Shown here one piece after another: positions 1 to 8,372 of a stretch of 64,000 bases of DNA. Each line of letters begins with the position of its first letter. The first letter of the stretch is position 1. A program made the translations under genes and the position numbers. Source of the DNA: Brumimicrobium sp. (GTDB taxonomy: Bacteria; Bacteroidota; Bacteroidia; Flavobacteriales_D; Crocinitomicaceae); NCBI GenBank assembly GCA_023957385.1, contig JAMLGZ010000001.1, forward strand, positions 1,164,923 through 1,228,922, written 5' to 3'. The notes under the pieces are model-generated. The model saw nothing but the letters and a program-made list of their open reading frames with translations, searched no databases and was not told the DNA's origin.

Positions 1-801
1 TATAAAATGGCGGCCTAATTTTTCACCAAATCCTGCACGTTTCACTGGAATGATGGCACCAGTTAATGGGTCTAATGTAGGCATTGCTTTGGGGTCGTTG
101 TAGGATAAATCCCATTTATTAAGTCGTTGAGCAATGATAGAGAATCGGAAAGGTGCGTGACCTAGTCGATGAGAAAATCCTATCATTGGCTCTATAGCTA
201 GCGGAGCTCTTTGTTTAGGAAGATAAGACTTGATTTGGGCGCCAATATTTCGGACAACGGCTGTAACGACTGTTCTTTCATCTGTACTTCGATACATTCC
301 AGCAATATCGGCTGAGATACCAAAAGAGCCGTATGATTCGAGTTGCGACCAAATAATATTGAAAGAAGCACCAATAGACAAATTGGAATTAATAATTCTT
401 CCCATACTTGCGCCCAACACAAAATCTCCTGCGGAAAAAGTTCCTAATTCTTGCCCAAACTCATCCATGCGATTCATTTTGCCATAAGCAACATAGCGTA
501 AGTGAATAGCTCCTGTCCCTATATTAGCGAAGTCTTTTGCATAAGCTAGCATACCGTGATTGATACCACTGGCAAGTAAGGCTTGACTAATGCCAACAGA
601 ATTATCCATACTTGGGTTTAACGCTGCGGGATTCTGAATCCCCATGTGTAAATCATCATCAAAAATGGTAATTAGCTTTCTACCAAGAGATCCCGTTCTG
701 GCATCGTATGGCAAGTCTAAGAAAGGAAAAGCATTCTTTCCTCCGGTCTGTGCTACCAAGGTAATTGGGATAAGAAGTATAAAAATGACTAATTGTTTCA
801 T
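1..801 (-). CDS. porQ: Type IX secretion protein PorQ (C-terminus cut by window edge)
   Basis: Partial gene: the start codon is at 801 on the minus strand and 267 codons are read with no stop before the window edge. The product starts with a signal peptide (MKQLVIFILLIPITLVAQ) followed by the motif NAFPFLDLPYDARTGSLG, typical of PorQ, and then alternating barrel-like strands. PorQ is an outer-membrane beta-barrel related to PorV that, with PorU, PorV and PorZ, makes the attachment complex linking T9SS cargo to the cell surface. A minus-strand box TAAATTCG at 821-828 could be its promoter. The family call rests on the N-terminal motif and barrel pattern; a PorV-type paralog is the main alternative. 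Confidence 0.8.
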   Translation of the reverse strand, partial: MKQLVIFILLIPITLVAQTGGKNAFPFLDLPYDARTGSLGRKLITIFDDDLHMGIQNPAALNPSMDNSVGISQALLASGINHGMLAYAKDFANIGTGAIHLRYVAYGKMNRMDEFGQELGTFSAGDFVLGASMGRIINSNLSIGASFNIIWSQLESYGSFGISADIAGMYRSTDERTVVTAVVRNIGAQIKSYLPKQRAPLAIEPMIGFSHRLGHAPFRFSIIAQRLNKWDLSYNDPKAMPTLDPLTGAIIPVKRAGFGEKLGRHFI

Positions 802-976
802 CCGAGATTTAACTAACGCCCGAATTTACAAAAAATTATATATGTAGATGAAGGAGTATAAACATTATTCTTCAAAAGGGGAAAAAAGATAAAGAATGGG
901 TTTAGTTTGGGAATAATTTCCAGTAAATTTATTCATAAGGATACGCTATTTCGCTATGTTCCATGGAAACTCCCTT

Positions 977-1471
977 TTATCTCTTTTTAATTTCTATGAT
1001 TTCCATATTCTCGACATTTCCTTTGTTTAGTTCAAAGCGAAGTAAAGTTTTTACGGAATGAAATCCATGATTACCACAAGCGCCTGGGTTGAGCCATAGC
1101 ATCTGAAAACGTGGATCGAATTTGATAAGGAGTATATGTGAATGACCGCAAACCAACACTTTAGGAACGCCATTCTTTTTAAGTTCATCTATCAGAGGTT
1201 TAGAATATTTCCCTGGTTTCCCTGCAATATGTGTAAGTAAAATCGAAACTCCTTCTCGTTCGATACGCAAAAATTCTGGGAAATAATACTTTACATCTTG
1301 CGTATCTATATTACCATATACACCAATGGTAGGTTTAAATTTTTGCAGTTCTTCTATTATTTTTACATCTCCTACATCTCCAGCATGCCAGATTTCATCC
1401 ACGTCTTTAAAATATTCAAAAACTTTTGGATCTAAAAAGCTGTGTGTATCCGAGAGTAAACCAATTTTCAT
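977..1471 (-). CDS. Calcineurin-like metallophosphoesterase, YfcE/MJ0936 family
   Basis: A 164-residue compact cytoplasmic phosphodiesterase. The full metal-binding set is visible: D8-T-H10, GDVGD near residues 32-36, GNID near 54, the H of THIAGKPG, and GHSH near 109. This order and length match the YfcE/MJ0936 class of small metallophosphoesterases, which hydrolyse phosphodiesters in vitro; the physiological substrate is unknown for most members. It lies on the same strand as the upstream chalcone-isomerase-like gene but is separated from it by a hairpin terminator, so it is probably transcribed separately. Confidence 0.88.
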   Translation of the reverse strand: MKIGLLSDTHSFLDPKVFEYFKDVDEIWHAGDVGDVKIIEELQKFKPTIGVYGNIDTQDVKYYFPEFLRIEREGVSILLTHIAGKPGKYSKPLIDELKKNGVPKVLVCGHSHILLIKFDPRFQMLWLNPGACGNHGFHSVKTLLRFELNKGNVENMEIIEIKKR

Positions 1472-1486
1472 AAAGCAATAGTCAAT

Positions 1487-1518
1487 AAAAAAACTCCTAT
1501 TTTCATAGGAGCTTTTTT
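1487..1518 (-). terminator. Intrinsic terminator of the chalcone-isomerase-like gene
   Basis: Stem CTCCTAT/ATAGGAG with a four-base loop, flanked by A-run and T-run on either side, so it could end transcripts in both directions. It sits immediately downstream of the minus-strand gene ending at 1536. Confidence 0.75.
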
Positions 1519-1535
1519 GATGTAATATATATTCC

Positions 1536-2102
1536 TTAGTTTCCTAACATTCCTTTTTTAACGTCAGCATCAGCAGGTGTTTTTCCTAACCAAATACCAA
1601 AAAGAGCTTTCTTGAATTCAAGTCCTTTTACGCTTCCAAGGTGTTTTCTATTTTTCCATACTTCGATTCCAGAATCTGGTTTGTATGCTAATAGAATATT
1701 GTCACCGTCCTTAAATTCTTCAGAGAAATAACCCATTAATTGATCAATTTCAGCTTTAGATGCTTTTCCTTCAGAAGAAGTAGCAAAACCTTCAGTTACA
1801 GTTTCTATAAATTTCTCTCTAGTTACCATACTAGAAGTGATAATTAATCGTACCGCACAGAAACCATCTTCATCAATTGCTTTTTGTGCATTATTGGTTT
1901 TAGCTGGTAAGTACAAGCCAATAGAATATAATTTAAAGAAGTATTTTTTACGGATGGCTCCACCATTATAAACGGCTTTTTGACCGTATAGCGTCACATC
2001 ATCATCGAATGTTACCGTTCCTACTTTGTGGGTTGTTTGTGCTTGCGTTTCTAGTATAAATAATAAACTTAGTAGCACAGTTAAAATCATTTTCATTTTC
2101 AT
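1536..2102 (-). CDS. Secreted chalcone isomerase-like domain protein
   Basis: 188 residues with a signal peptide (MKMKMILTVLLSLLFILETQAQ). The mature part follows the chalcone isomerase-like pattern: ALYGQKAVYN-type strand, KKYFFKLYSIGLYLPAK, RLIITSSMVTREKFIE, FKDGDNILLAYKPDSGIEVW, LGSVKGLEFKKALFGIWLG, ending close to the domain end. Bacterial members are usually secreted or periplasmic; a role in flavonoid chemistry is not expected and the real function is unknown. A minus-strand box TATCTTTG at 2151-2158 is a good -7 promoter element. Single-gene transcript closed by the hairpin at 1487-1518. Confidence 0.85.
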   Translation of the reverse strand: MKMKMILTVLLSLLFILETQAQTTHKVGTVTFDDDVTLYGQKAVYNGGAIRKKYFFKLYSIGLYLPAKTNNAQKAIDEDGFCAVRLIITSSMVTREKFIETVTEGFATSSEGKASKAEIDQLMGYFSEEFKDGDNILLAYKPDSGIEVWKNRKHLGSVKGLEFKKALFGIWLGKTPADADVKKGMLGN

Positions 2103-2150
2103 AATTATTCTTTTTTAATAAATGATATAGTGTTTATACAATTCTTATTC

Positions 2151-2158
2151 CAAAGATA
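2151..2158 (-). promoter_or_regulatory. -7 box TATCTTTG for the chalcone-isomerase-like gene
   Basis: Exact match to the Bacteroidota consensus TAnnTTTG, about 48 bp upstream of the start codon at 2102. Confidence 0.5.
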
Positions 2159-2275
2159 TAAATAATATTGAAAGCATACTTTATTTTAAGAAATGAATTG
2201 AGATAGTTAGGTATGAAAGGATGTTTCAAAAAAAACACTAAATTTGTTGCTCAATCATATATAGAAAATCCTCGG

Positions 2276-3082
2276 ATGAAAAGAGTAATAGTTTTTGCTT
2301 CTTTAATAATAAGCAGTTTAGCGTTTGGGCAAGTAAGCATTTTAGAAGAAAATTTTGATGGTACAGAAATTCCATCTTCATGGAAGGTAATTAATCAGGA
2401 TGGATTTACAGTCGCCAATGATGTGCAAGAATATGCAGAAGCATGGATTATCAAAGAAGATCCATTTGATGCTACAAATGGAACCGCTTCAAGTACATCT
2501 TATTTCTCACCTTCTAATAGAGCTAGTCGTTGGTTAATTACACCACAGATAACCTTAGGAGCTGAATCTAACTATATTTCTTGGCAAGGGATGTCGTTTG
2601 ATCCTTCTTTCCCTGATTCGTATAAAGTGTTGGTTTCAACTAATGGAAATGATATTGCTGACTTTACAGATACCTTAGTATTGGTTATAAATGAAACACC
2701 AGAGTGGAGTAAACACACAGAATTATTAGATGATTATGCAGGTCAATCTATTTACCTTGCTTTTGTTAATAATACCTACGATGGATTTAAATTATTCCTT
2801 GATAGCATCTATGTTCGTGAACAAGACCCTTTAGCTGTTAGTAAGCATGCATTAGATGCGCAAGTTTATCCCAATCCATTTATGAATCAATTATCTATAC
2901 ATACTGGGAATGCTCTAATGCAGACTGTTTCAATTGTAAATATGTTGGGAGAAGTAGTCTATCAGCAAGAAACAACAGGATTTCAAGTTACTATACCTTC
3001 AGAAAATTTTAAAAGCGGAATCTATTTTCTATCTATTCAAACCACACAAGGAGAAATTAGAAAGAAGGTGATAAAGAACTAA
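2276..3082 (+). CDS. T9SS-sorted secreted protein, choice-of-anchor-J domain
   Basis: I place the start at 2276, not at the upstream in-frame ATG at 2213, because a signal peptide (MKRVIVFASLIISSLAFGQ) begins there; this gives 268 residues. The mature N-terminal domain (LEENFDG..IPSSWKV...SRWLITPQI) is a choice-of-anchor-J / jelly-roll adhesion-type domain of about 165 residues. The last ~75 residues (VYPNPF...VSIVNMLGEVVYQQE...FKSGIYFLSIQTTQGEIRKKVIKN) are a classical type A T9SS C-terminal sorting domain, cleaved by PorU after export. It is therefore a client of the secretion genes at 48.9-57.4 kb. Ligand or substrate cannot be told. Confidence 0.88.
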   Translation: MKRVIVFASLIISSLAFGQVSILEENFDGTEIPSSWKVINQDGFTVANDVQEYAEAWIIKEDPFDATNGTASSTSYFSPSNRASRWLITPQITLGAESNYISWQGMSFDPSFPDSYKVLVSTNGNDIADFTDTLVLVINETPEWSKHTELLDDYAGQSIYLAFVNNTYDGFKLFLDSIYVREQDPLAVSKHALDAQVYPNPFMNQLSIHTGNALMQTVSIVNMLGEVVYQQETTGFQVTIPSENFKSGIYFLSIQTTQGEIRKKVIKN

Positions 3083-3138
3083 ATTCTCTAAATAAAATAC
3101 TTCTCGTCACTATTTGTTGAATTTATAATAGAATAAAC

Positions 3139-3176
3139 ATAAAAAAACTGCAATCCATGGATTGCAGTTTTTTTAT
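3139..3176. terminator. Bidirectional terminator, perfect 38-bp palindrome
   Basis: Perfect inverted repeat centred between 3157 and 3158 with core ACTGCAATCC/GGATTGCAGT, A-run on the left and T-run on the right. It lies between the convergent T9SS cargo gene and lolA and can stop both. Confidence 0.92.
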
Positions 3177-3194
3177 ATTTTCATTGCTTTTTTA

Positions 3195-3830
3195 CTAATC
3201 TTTCACTAATTGATAACCTGGGAAGTTTTGTGGATTATACACAAACTTTGCATCTTCAACAGCTTTGTTTTTCTCCAATTTAGTAATGGTATATTTCATG
3301 ATTCCACCATCTTTTGTTTTTAGAATCCCTTGGTATAATTCATTAGAGTCAGATGTCACATAGAGCGTAATGGTATGGTAATTTACTTCACCTGGTTTGA
3401 TTGGGAATAAACTAATCTGGTGTACTTTTTTTCCATCAATTGTAGTTTCTTTTTCATATTTACTTTTGAAACCACTCTCCCAGATAGTCATAATCTTTTT
3501 AGGAGTCAGTGCGTCATCGTTAGAATCCACATCTGCTTGATAAGTTACCTTTTCATCTTTTACAACAGTCCACACTTTTAATCCATTGCAAATAAGTATA
3601 TTCTTCCCAAAAGAAGTATAATATTTATTTCCTTTCACAAAACCAGTTCCTTTATCATTAGATTTCTCTCCTGTTGCTGGGTTGGAAATATCCATGTTAA
3701 ACTCAATGTAGAACGAGTTTAGAGCTTTAACGTCAGCTGAAATTTTGTTTAAAATATCTTGTGCTTTCTTGTCGTTCTGTGCGAATAATGTAGTGGACAT
3801 CAATAAAAGTCCGAAGATTAAATATTTCAT
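3195..3830 (-). CDS. lolA: LolA-family outer-membrane lipoprotein carrier protein
   Basis: 211 residues with signal peptide (MKYLIFGLLLMSTTLFAQ). The mature protein matches LolA: DILNKISADVKALNSFYIEF, GKGFVKGNKYYTSF-type strand, ICNGLKVWTV, and a C-terminal pair of strands YTITKLEKN...FVYNPQNFPGYQLVKD. LolA chaperones lipoproteins across the periplasm in a half-barrel cavity; LolB is generally absent in Bacteroidota. It lies 94 bp downstream of ftsK on the same strand, an arrangement also known from other bacteria (ftsK-lolA). A box TATATTTG at 3868-3875 may give it its own promoter. Ends at the shared terminator. Confidence 0.85.
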   Translation of the reverse strand: MKYLIFGLLLMSTTLFAQNDKKAQDILNKISADVKALNSFYIEFNMDISNPATGEKSNDKGTGFVKGNKYYTSFGKNILICNGLKVWTVVKDEKVTYQADVDSNDDALTPKKIMTIWESGFKSKYEKETTIDGKKVHQISLFPIKPGEVNYHTITLYVTSDSNELYQGILKTKDGGIMKYTITKLEKNKAVEDAKFVYNPQNFPGYQLVKD

Positions 3831-3867
3831 TTTTAAAATTTTTATTCTGAATTACCAGAAATTGTGC

Positions 3868-3875
3868 CAAATATA
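3868..3875 (-). promoter_or_regulatory. -7 box TATATTTG upstream of lolA
   Basis: Exact TAnnTTTG on the minus strand in the ftsK-lolA gap, 37 bp before the lolA start codon. Confidence 0.4.
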
Positions 3876-3924
3876 CAGACTTTTCAGCGATAGCAAAAGA
3901 AAGAAATTAAAATGTTATTTTTTT

Positions 3925-6420
3925 TTAGTCATCCAATAATCCTTTTTCACGTAGGTACTCGTTCAATCCTTCTATATTACCAAACTGCACATCTCGTGCT
4001 TTACTTCCTCGGAAAGGACCAACTACGCCATGCGCTTCTAATTGGTCTATTAATCTTCCAGCCCTGTTATATCCTAATTTTAGCTTTCGTTGTAATAAAC
4101 TAGCAGAACCTTGCTGATGGATAACAACAATTTGAGCTGCTTCCACAAATTTATCATCCACTCCATCCTCAGGATCATAATCACTTCCTTCGCCTTCTTC
4201 TCCTCCAGTATATTCTGGTAAAAGTAAAGCGCTTGGATATCCCCTCTGATCTCCAATGAAGTTACAGATATCTTCCACTTCAGGAGTATCTACAAATCCA
4301 CATTGTAAACGTATCATGTCGTTTCCGGTAGAGATTAGCATATCTCCTTTACCGATGAGTTGGTCGGCACCCGCACTATCTAAAATGGTACGTGAGTCAA
4401 TCTTGGATAATACACGGAATGCGATACGAGCTGGGAAGTTGGCTTTTATCATACCTGTTATTACGTTTACGGAAGGACGCTGAGTAGCAACAATTAAGTG
4501 AATACCAATAGCTCGGGCTAGTTGTGCCAAACGGGCAATAGGGTGTTCCACCTCTTTCCCTGCTGTCATGATTAAGTCGGCAAACTCATCAATAACTACA
4601 ACAATGTATGGTAAATAATGGTGTCCGTGATTTGGATTAAGTTTGCGTGCAATAAATTTCTCGTTGTATTCTATAATATTTCGAGTTTGTGCTTCCTTTA
4701 ATAATCCATATCTCTCATCCATTTCGATACAAAGTGAGTTGAGCGTATTAACAACCTTAGATGTGTCGGTAATAATCGCCTCGTCAGAATCTGGGAGTTT
4801 TGCTAAAAAGTGACGTTCTATTTTATTGTAAAGCGTCAATTCCACCTTTTTGGGGTCAATCAAGACAAATTTTAGCTGAGAAGGATGCTTTTTGTAAAGG
4901 AGAGAAACCAGAATAGCATTTAAACCTACTGATTTACCTTGACCTGTAGCTCCTGCTACCAAGAGGTGAGGTGTTTTTGCTAAATCAAAAGCATACGTTT
5001 CGTTGGTTATAGTCTTTCCTAATACAACTGGTAGTTCAAATTTTGCATTTTGAAATTTTTCTGAAGCAATCAAAGAACGCATGCTTACCATTTCAGGCGA
5101 ACTGTTAGGAACTTCAATACCAATAGTTCCCTTTCCAGGAATTGGGGCAATGATACGGATACCTAGTGCGGAAAGACTTAAAGCGATATCGTCTTCTAAG
5201 TTTTTGATTTTAGATATGCGGACACCTGGCGCGGGTACGATCTCGTAAAGTGTTACGGTTGGACCAATAGTGGCTTTAATTTTAGCTATTTCAATCTTGT
5301 AATTAGAAAGAGTTTCTACAATCTTGTTTTTATTTTCTTCCAATTCTTCCTTGGTTACGCCACTGTGATTACTCTCAAATTTTTTCAATAAGTCAATAGG
5401 GGGGAGCACATAATTTGAAAGTTCTAAGGTAGGGTCAAATGGACCAAAGTTATCTACCATTTCATTGAGATCGTTTTCGGATAATTCCTTCTCATTTTCA
5501 GCAATTTCAACAGAGAATTCTTCGTCATTAAAATCATTAATATCGATAGACTGAGGAAGTGTTTCTTCAGTTTCATCTTCTTCCAAATCTTCATCTTCGT
5601 CCTCATCTTCGTTTGGAAGTGTATTGTCTTTAAAAACAACTTCGAAATCCTCGTCTTCTTCTTCATCTTCATCCGGCTCATCCTCAGAGATATCATCTTC
5701 CATAAATTCTTCCTCAATTAACGTGTTTCCAGCTATGTCAACTTCAGGATCTTCTTCGACATCGTTGTTTCTATTAAATAATCGTTGAAAAAGAGCTTTA
5801 AAATCTGGGTTGAATAGGACTACCGTTATAATAGCAAAAGTGACTAATAATAGTAAGATAGCTCCAAATAGGCCGAAAATCGAAGAGAGCCAAATTTTTG
5901 TTCCGTATCCAAAAGTTCCTCCTAGAAAATTAATATTAGAAGAAACTAACCCTAATACAGAAGATGTCCAGATAATTGCAATAGCCGATATAATATATGT
6001 TCTTCGCAGCGGAAAGAGTCGAATATTTAGTAGAAAACGAACACCAGTGATAAAAAATAAAAAGCAAAAGGCAAAGGAAGGTAGCCCAAACCATTTGTAC
6101 ATAAAAACATGCGCTGACCAAGCACCTAGTTTACCAAGCCAATTAGCTACTTCGATATCTGGATTACTAAACAAGAATTCGCTTGCGGAGGTAGAGAGAA
6201 TAAGATCTTGATCTGTCTTCCAGCTAAAAAGATAGGATATAAAAGAAATGAAGAGGTAGATAGAAAGCAAAAGTAATACAAGTCCAGTGATTGATTTTGT
6301 TTTTCTTCTGTCAATTTTCTCTAAAAAGGAAGCGAAAGAAGAAACCTTTTTTTCTCCTTTTTTCTTTTCTTCTTTTTCTTGAGGTTCGTCCTTCTGTTTT
6401 AATATATTCCCTTTAGCCAT
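3925..6420 (-). CDS. ftsK: DNA translocase FtsK
   Basis: 831 residues, the usual size for Bacteroidota FtsK/SpoIIIE. N-terminal membrane part with hydrophobic segments near 44-66, 108-132, 142-160 and 175-203; an extremely acidic linker near 222-320 rich in Asp and Glu; then the RecA-like motor with Walker A GATGQGKS (490-497) and Walker B IVVVIDEFADL (606-616); and a C-terminal gamma winged helix (about 765-831, LLQRKLKLGYNRAGRLIDQLE). It anchors at the division septum and pumps chromosome ends toward the dif site for XerCD resolution. Upstream minus-strand box TATCTTCG at 6445-6452 is a candidate promoter. Confidence 0.97.
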   Translation of the reverse strand: MAKGNILKQKDEPQEKEEKKKGEKKVSSFASFLEKIDRRKTKSITGLVLLLLSIYLFISFISYLFSWKTDQDLILSTSASEFLFSNPDIEVANWLGKLGAWSAHVFMYKWFGLPSFAFCFLFFITGVRFLLNIRLFPLRRTYIISAIAIIWTSSVLGLVSSNINFLGGTFGYGTKIWLSSIFGLFGAILLLLVTFAIITVVLFNPDFKALFQRLFNRNNDVEEDPEVDIAGNTLIEEEFMEDDISEDEPDEDEEEDEDFEVVFKDNTLPNEDEDEDEDLEEDETEETLPQSIDINDFNDEEFSVEIAENEKELSENDLNEMVDNFGPFDPTLELSNYVLPPIDLLKKFESNHSGVTKEELEENKNKIVETLSNYKIEIAKIKATIGPTVTLYEIVPAPGVRISKIKNLEDDIALSLSALGIRIIAPIPGKGTIGIEVPNSSPEMVSMRSLIASEKFQNAKFELPVVLGKTITNETYAFDLAKTPHLLVAGATGQGKSVGLNAILVSLLYKKHPSQLKFVLIDPKKVELTLYNKIERHFLAKLPDSDEAIITDTSKVVNTLNSLCIEMDERYGLLKEAQTRNIIEYNEKFIARKLNPNHGHHYLPYIVVVIDEFADLIMTAGKEVEHPIARLAQLARAIGIHLIVATQRPSVNVITGMIKANFPARIAFRVLSKIDSRTILDSAGADQLIGKGDMLISTGNDMIRLQCGFVDTPEVEDICNFIGDQRGYPSALLLPEYTGGEEGEGSDYDPEDGVDDKFVEAAQIVVIHQQGSASLLQRKLKLGYNRAGRLIDQLEAHGVVGPFRGSKARDVQFGNIEGLNEYLREKGLLDD

Positions 6421-6507
6421 ACTATTTCGCTCTACTATATTTTACGAAGATAACTATTGAGAAGGTCTATTTTTTGAAAATTTGAGAATGCTATCCACAA
6501 TAAATTG

Positions 6508-7143
6508 TTAGTCTTTTATCATTTCGATAAATTCATCGAGAGAGACTATCTTATATTCGCTTGGAATTCCGAATAAATCGTGGTTTAGAGCTTTCTTTTC
6601 CAGTGACACAAGTTGATAATTCACCCAAATTCCTTCTACATATAAATAGTAATTAACGGGTAGTCCAGGAATACCTTTTATGGCGGTACTGTATTTAGGT
6701 GAAATATCTTTGTAATAATTCATTATAAAGGTAGTGTCGTATTCATTGTCTTTCACTTTAATATTGTTGGAAATAATGTTGGCAAAATCTCTCTTACCAG
6801 GAGCAAATGAGAATTTGTAGCGATGATCATCTAGAGTAGTGTCTGGGATAGTTTGGATTGCAACTTTTTGAAAACCTAAGTCCATAAGAATATATGCTCT
6901 ATTTTTAGGAATGTGTTTGATGTAGATTTGCTTGCCAATAGGAGTATAACTCTCAATACGAAGCATGTTATTCTGCGCATATACAACTTGGTAATTGATG
7001 CTGTCAGACGAATCTGGAGTATTGGCATTGGAGTGAATCATATATACGAATTTCCCTTCAAAGTCAGCTGTATTGATTTTAGGTAATGAGCAACTATAAA
7101 GGAATACTAACGAAATAACTATAAGGAACAATGCCTTTTTCAT
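6508..7143 (-). CDS. Uncharacterised lipoprotein
   Basis: 211 residues beginning with a lipoprotein signal peptide (MKKALFLIVISLVFLYSC), lipobox ending at Cys18. The remainder looks like a soluble beta-rich domain with repeated short strands (YILMDLGFQKVAIQTI, YDTTFIMNYYKDISPKY, PGLPVNYYLYVEGIWVNYQLVSLEKK), reminiscent of outer-membrane lipoprotein-sorting-type or DUF4412-like folds, but I do not recognise the family. It lies 87 bp upstream of ftsK on the same strand and could be co-transcribed with ftsK and lolA; a link to lipoprotein handling is only a guess from that context. Confidence 0.7.
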   Translation of the reverse strand: MKKALFLIVISLVFLYSCSLPKINTADFEGKFVYMIHSNANTPDSSDSINYQVVYAQNNMLRIESYTPIGKQIYIKHIPKNRAYILMDLGFQKVAIQTIPDTTLDDHRYKFSFAPGKRDFANIISNNIKVKDNEYDTTFIMNYYKDISPKYSTAIKGIPGLPVNYYLYVEGIWVNYQLVSLEKKALNHDLFGIPSEYKIVSLDEFIEMIKD

Positions 7144-7371
7144 ATTCTATATTAAAAGAAAATGCTAATGTAGAAAGAATTTTTTATTTATAAAGTTCCA
7201 TTGAGTATTTGGGTCGATCTTGGTCATACTCATATTAATTAACTGTATTAGTCATCTACCACTTTCATTCTCACAATGATATTATTTATTGAGTATCCGT
7301 AGGAATCATAGAATAACCATTAGAGTTGTTGACAATCGTTCGAAATTTTAATTTTATTTAACTGATTTTGT

Positions 7372-7379
7372 TAATTTTG
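7372..7379 (+). promoter_or_regulatory. -7 box TAATTTTG for the arginase-argS operon
   Basis: Exact TAnnTTTG, 23 bp before the arginase start codon, in the 259-bp divergent gap after the lipoprotein gene. No convincing -33 TTTG seen at 18-20 bp. Confidence 0.5.
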
Positions 7380-7402
7380 TAGCACTAAAAAAAAATAAAA
7401 CG

Positions 7403-8359
7403 ATGGCGAAGGCTATAACATACATTATTAACGATTCAGAAATTTCAGCAGGTACACGTGGAACGAGTTTGGGACCTGGAGCACTTCGAGTGGTAGATGA
7501 CACATTAAAGAATTATCTTTTTTCCAAATACCCGATTCATTATATAAAAACGCTCAATTACTATCTAGATTCTCCGACACCTTATAAATTTGCTAAAAGA
7601 ATTGATGGACTGGTAAAACTATATAAATTCATTGCAGATTCAGTTTGTAAAGAACGTCAGGAAAAGGAGTTTTTAATTATTATGGCAGGAGACCATGGTT
7701 CTGCGGGAGGTACTTTAGCAGGGTTGAAAATGGCAAATCCTTCTAATAGAATTGGTGTTCTTTGGATTGATGCGCATGCAGATATGCATTCCCCTTACAC
7801 GACACCTTCGGGAAATATGCATGGAATGCCCTTGGCAACAGCATTAAATAAAGATAATTTGGAATGTCAACGAAATGAGTTGTCAGAGGATGTAATTCAA
7901 ATGTGGAATAAGCTAAAAAATATGGGAGGCATTGCTCCAAAGGTACTCCCACAAGATTTAGGCTGTATTGCTTTTCGTGATATGGAAGAGGAGGAAATTA
8001 AATTAATGGAGCGCGAAAATATTCCAAATATTACAGTTGATGAATTGCGAAAAATAGGTATAGATAAAGTAATTGAAAGACTCGAAGAAAAATATAAAGA
8101 TTGCGACGAAATCTATGTTTCTTTTGATGTAGATTCTATGGATCCAGATATCGTTTCTCATGGCACAGGAACTCCTGTTGAACATGGTATTACTCCTGAA
8201 GAAGCGAGTGTATTACTAAAACATTTTGCCAAACATCCGAAAGTTAAGTGTATCGAATTTGTCGAAATCAATCCTTGCTTAGATGAAAAGATAAATAGAA
8301 TGGCTGAGGTGACTTATAAATTAATTAAAGAAGTTGTAGAAACAGTAGAACAAAAATAG
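7403..8359 (+). CDS. Arginase (ureohydrolase family)
   Basis: 318 residues, cytoplasmic. Binuclear manganese ligands are all present: H98 in GDHGS, D123-H125-D127 in DAHAD, and D242/D244 in SFDVDSMDPD. The SGNMHG motif (136-141) is the substrate loop that separates arginases from agmatinases and formiminoglutamases. Hydrolyses L-arginine to ornithine and urea. It is followed after 13 bp by argS on the same strand, so the enzyme that destroys arginine and the enzyme that charges tRNA with it are probably made from one mRNA. Formiminoglutamase is a less likely alternative. Confidence 0.88.
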   Translation: MAKAITYIINDSEISAGTRGTSLGPGALRVVDDTLKNYLFSKYPIHYIKTLNYYLDSPTPYKFAKRIDGLVKLYKFIADSVCKERQEKEFLIIMAGDHGSAGGTLAGLKMANPSNRIGVLWIDAHADMHSPYTTPSGNMHGMPLATALNKDNLECQRNELSEDVIQMWNKLKNMGGIAPKVLPQDLGCIAFRDMEEEEIKLMERENIPNITVDELRKIGIDKVIERLEEKYKDCDEIYVSFDVDSMDPDIVSHGTGTPVEHGITPEEASVLLKHFAKHPKVKCIEFVEINPCLDEKINRMAEVTYKLIKEVVETVEQK

Positions 8360-8372
8360 GAAAACACAAAAA

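Noticed and set aside
5454-5717. Open frame of 87 codons inside ftsK
   Set aside because: It shadows the Asp/Glu-rich linker of FtsK in another frame; composition (Met/Lys rich) is an artefact of GAA/GAT repeats.
7144-7402. 259-bp gap searched for a riboswitch or tRNA
   Set aside because: No cloverleaf, no conserved riboswitch core; only a -7 promoter box could be supported.
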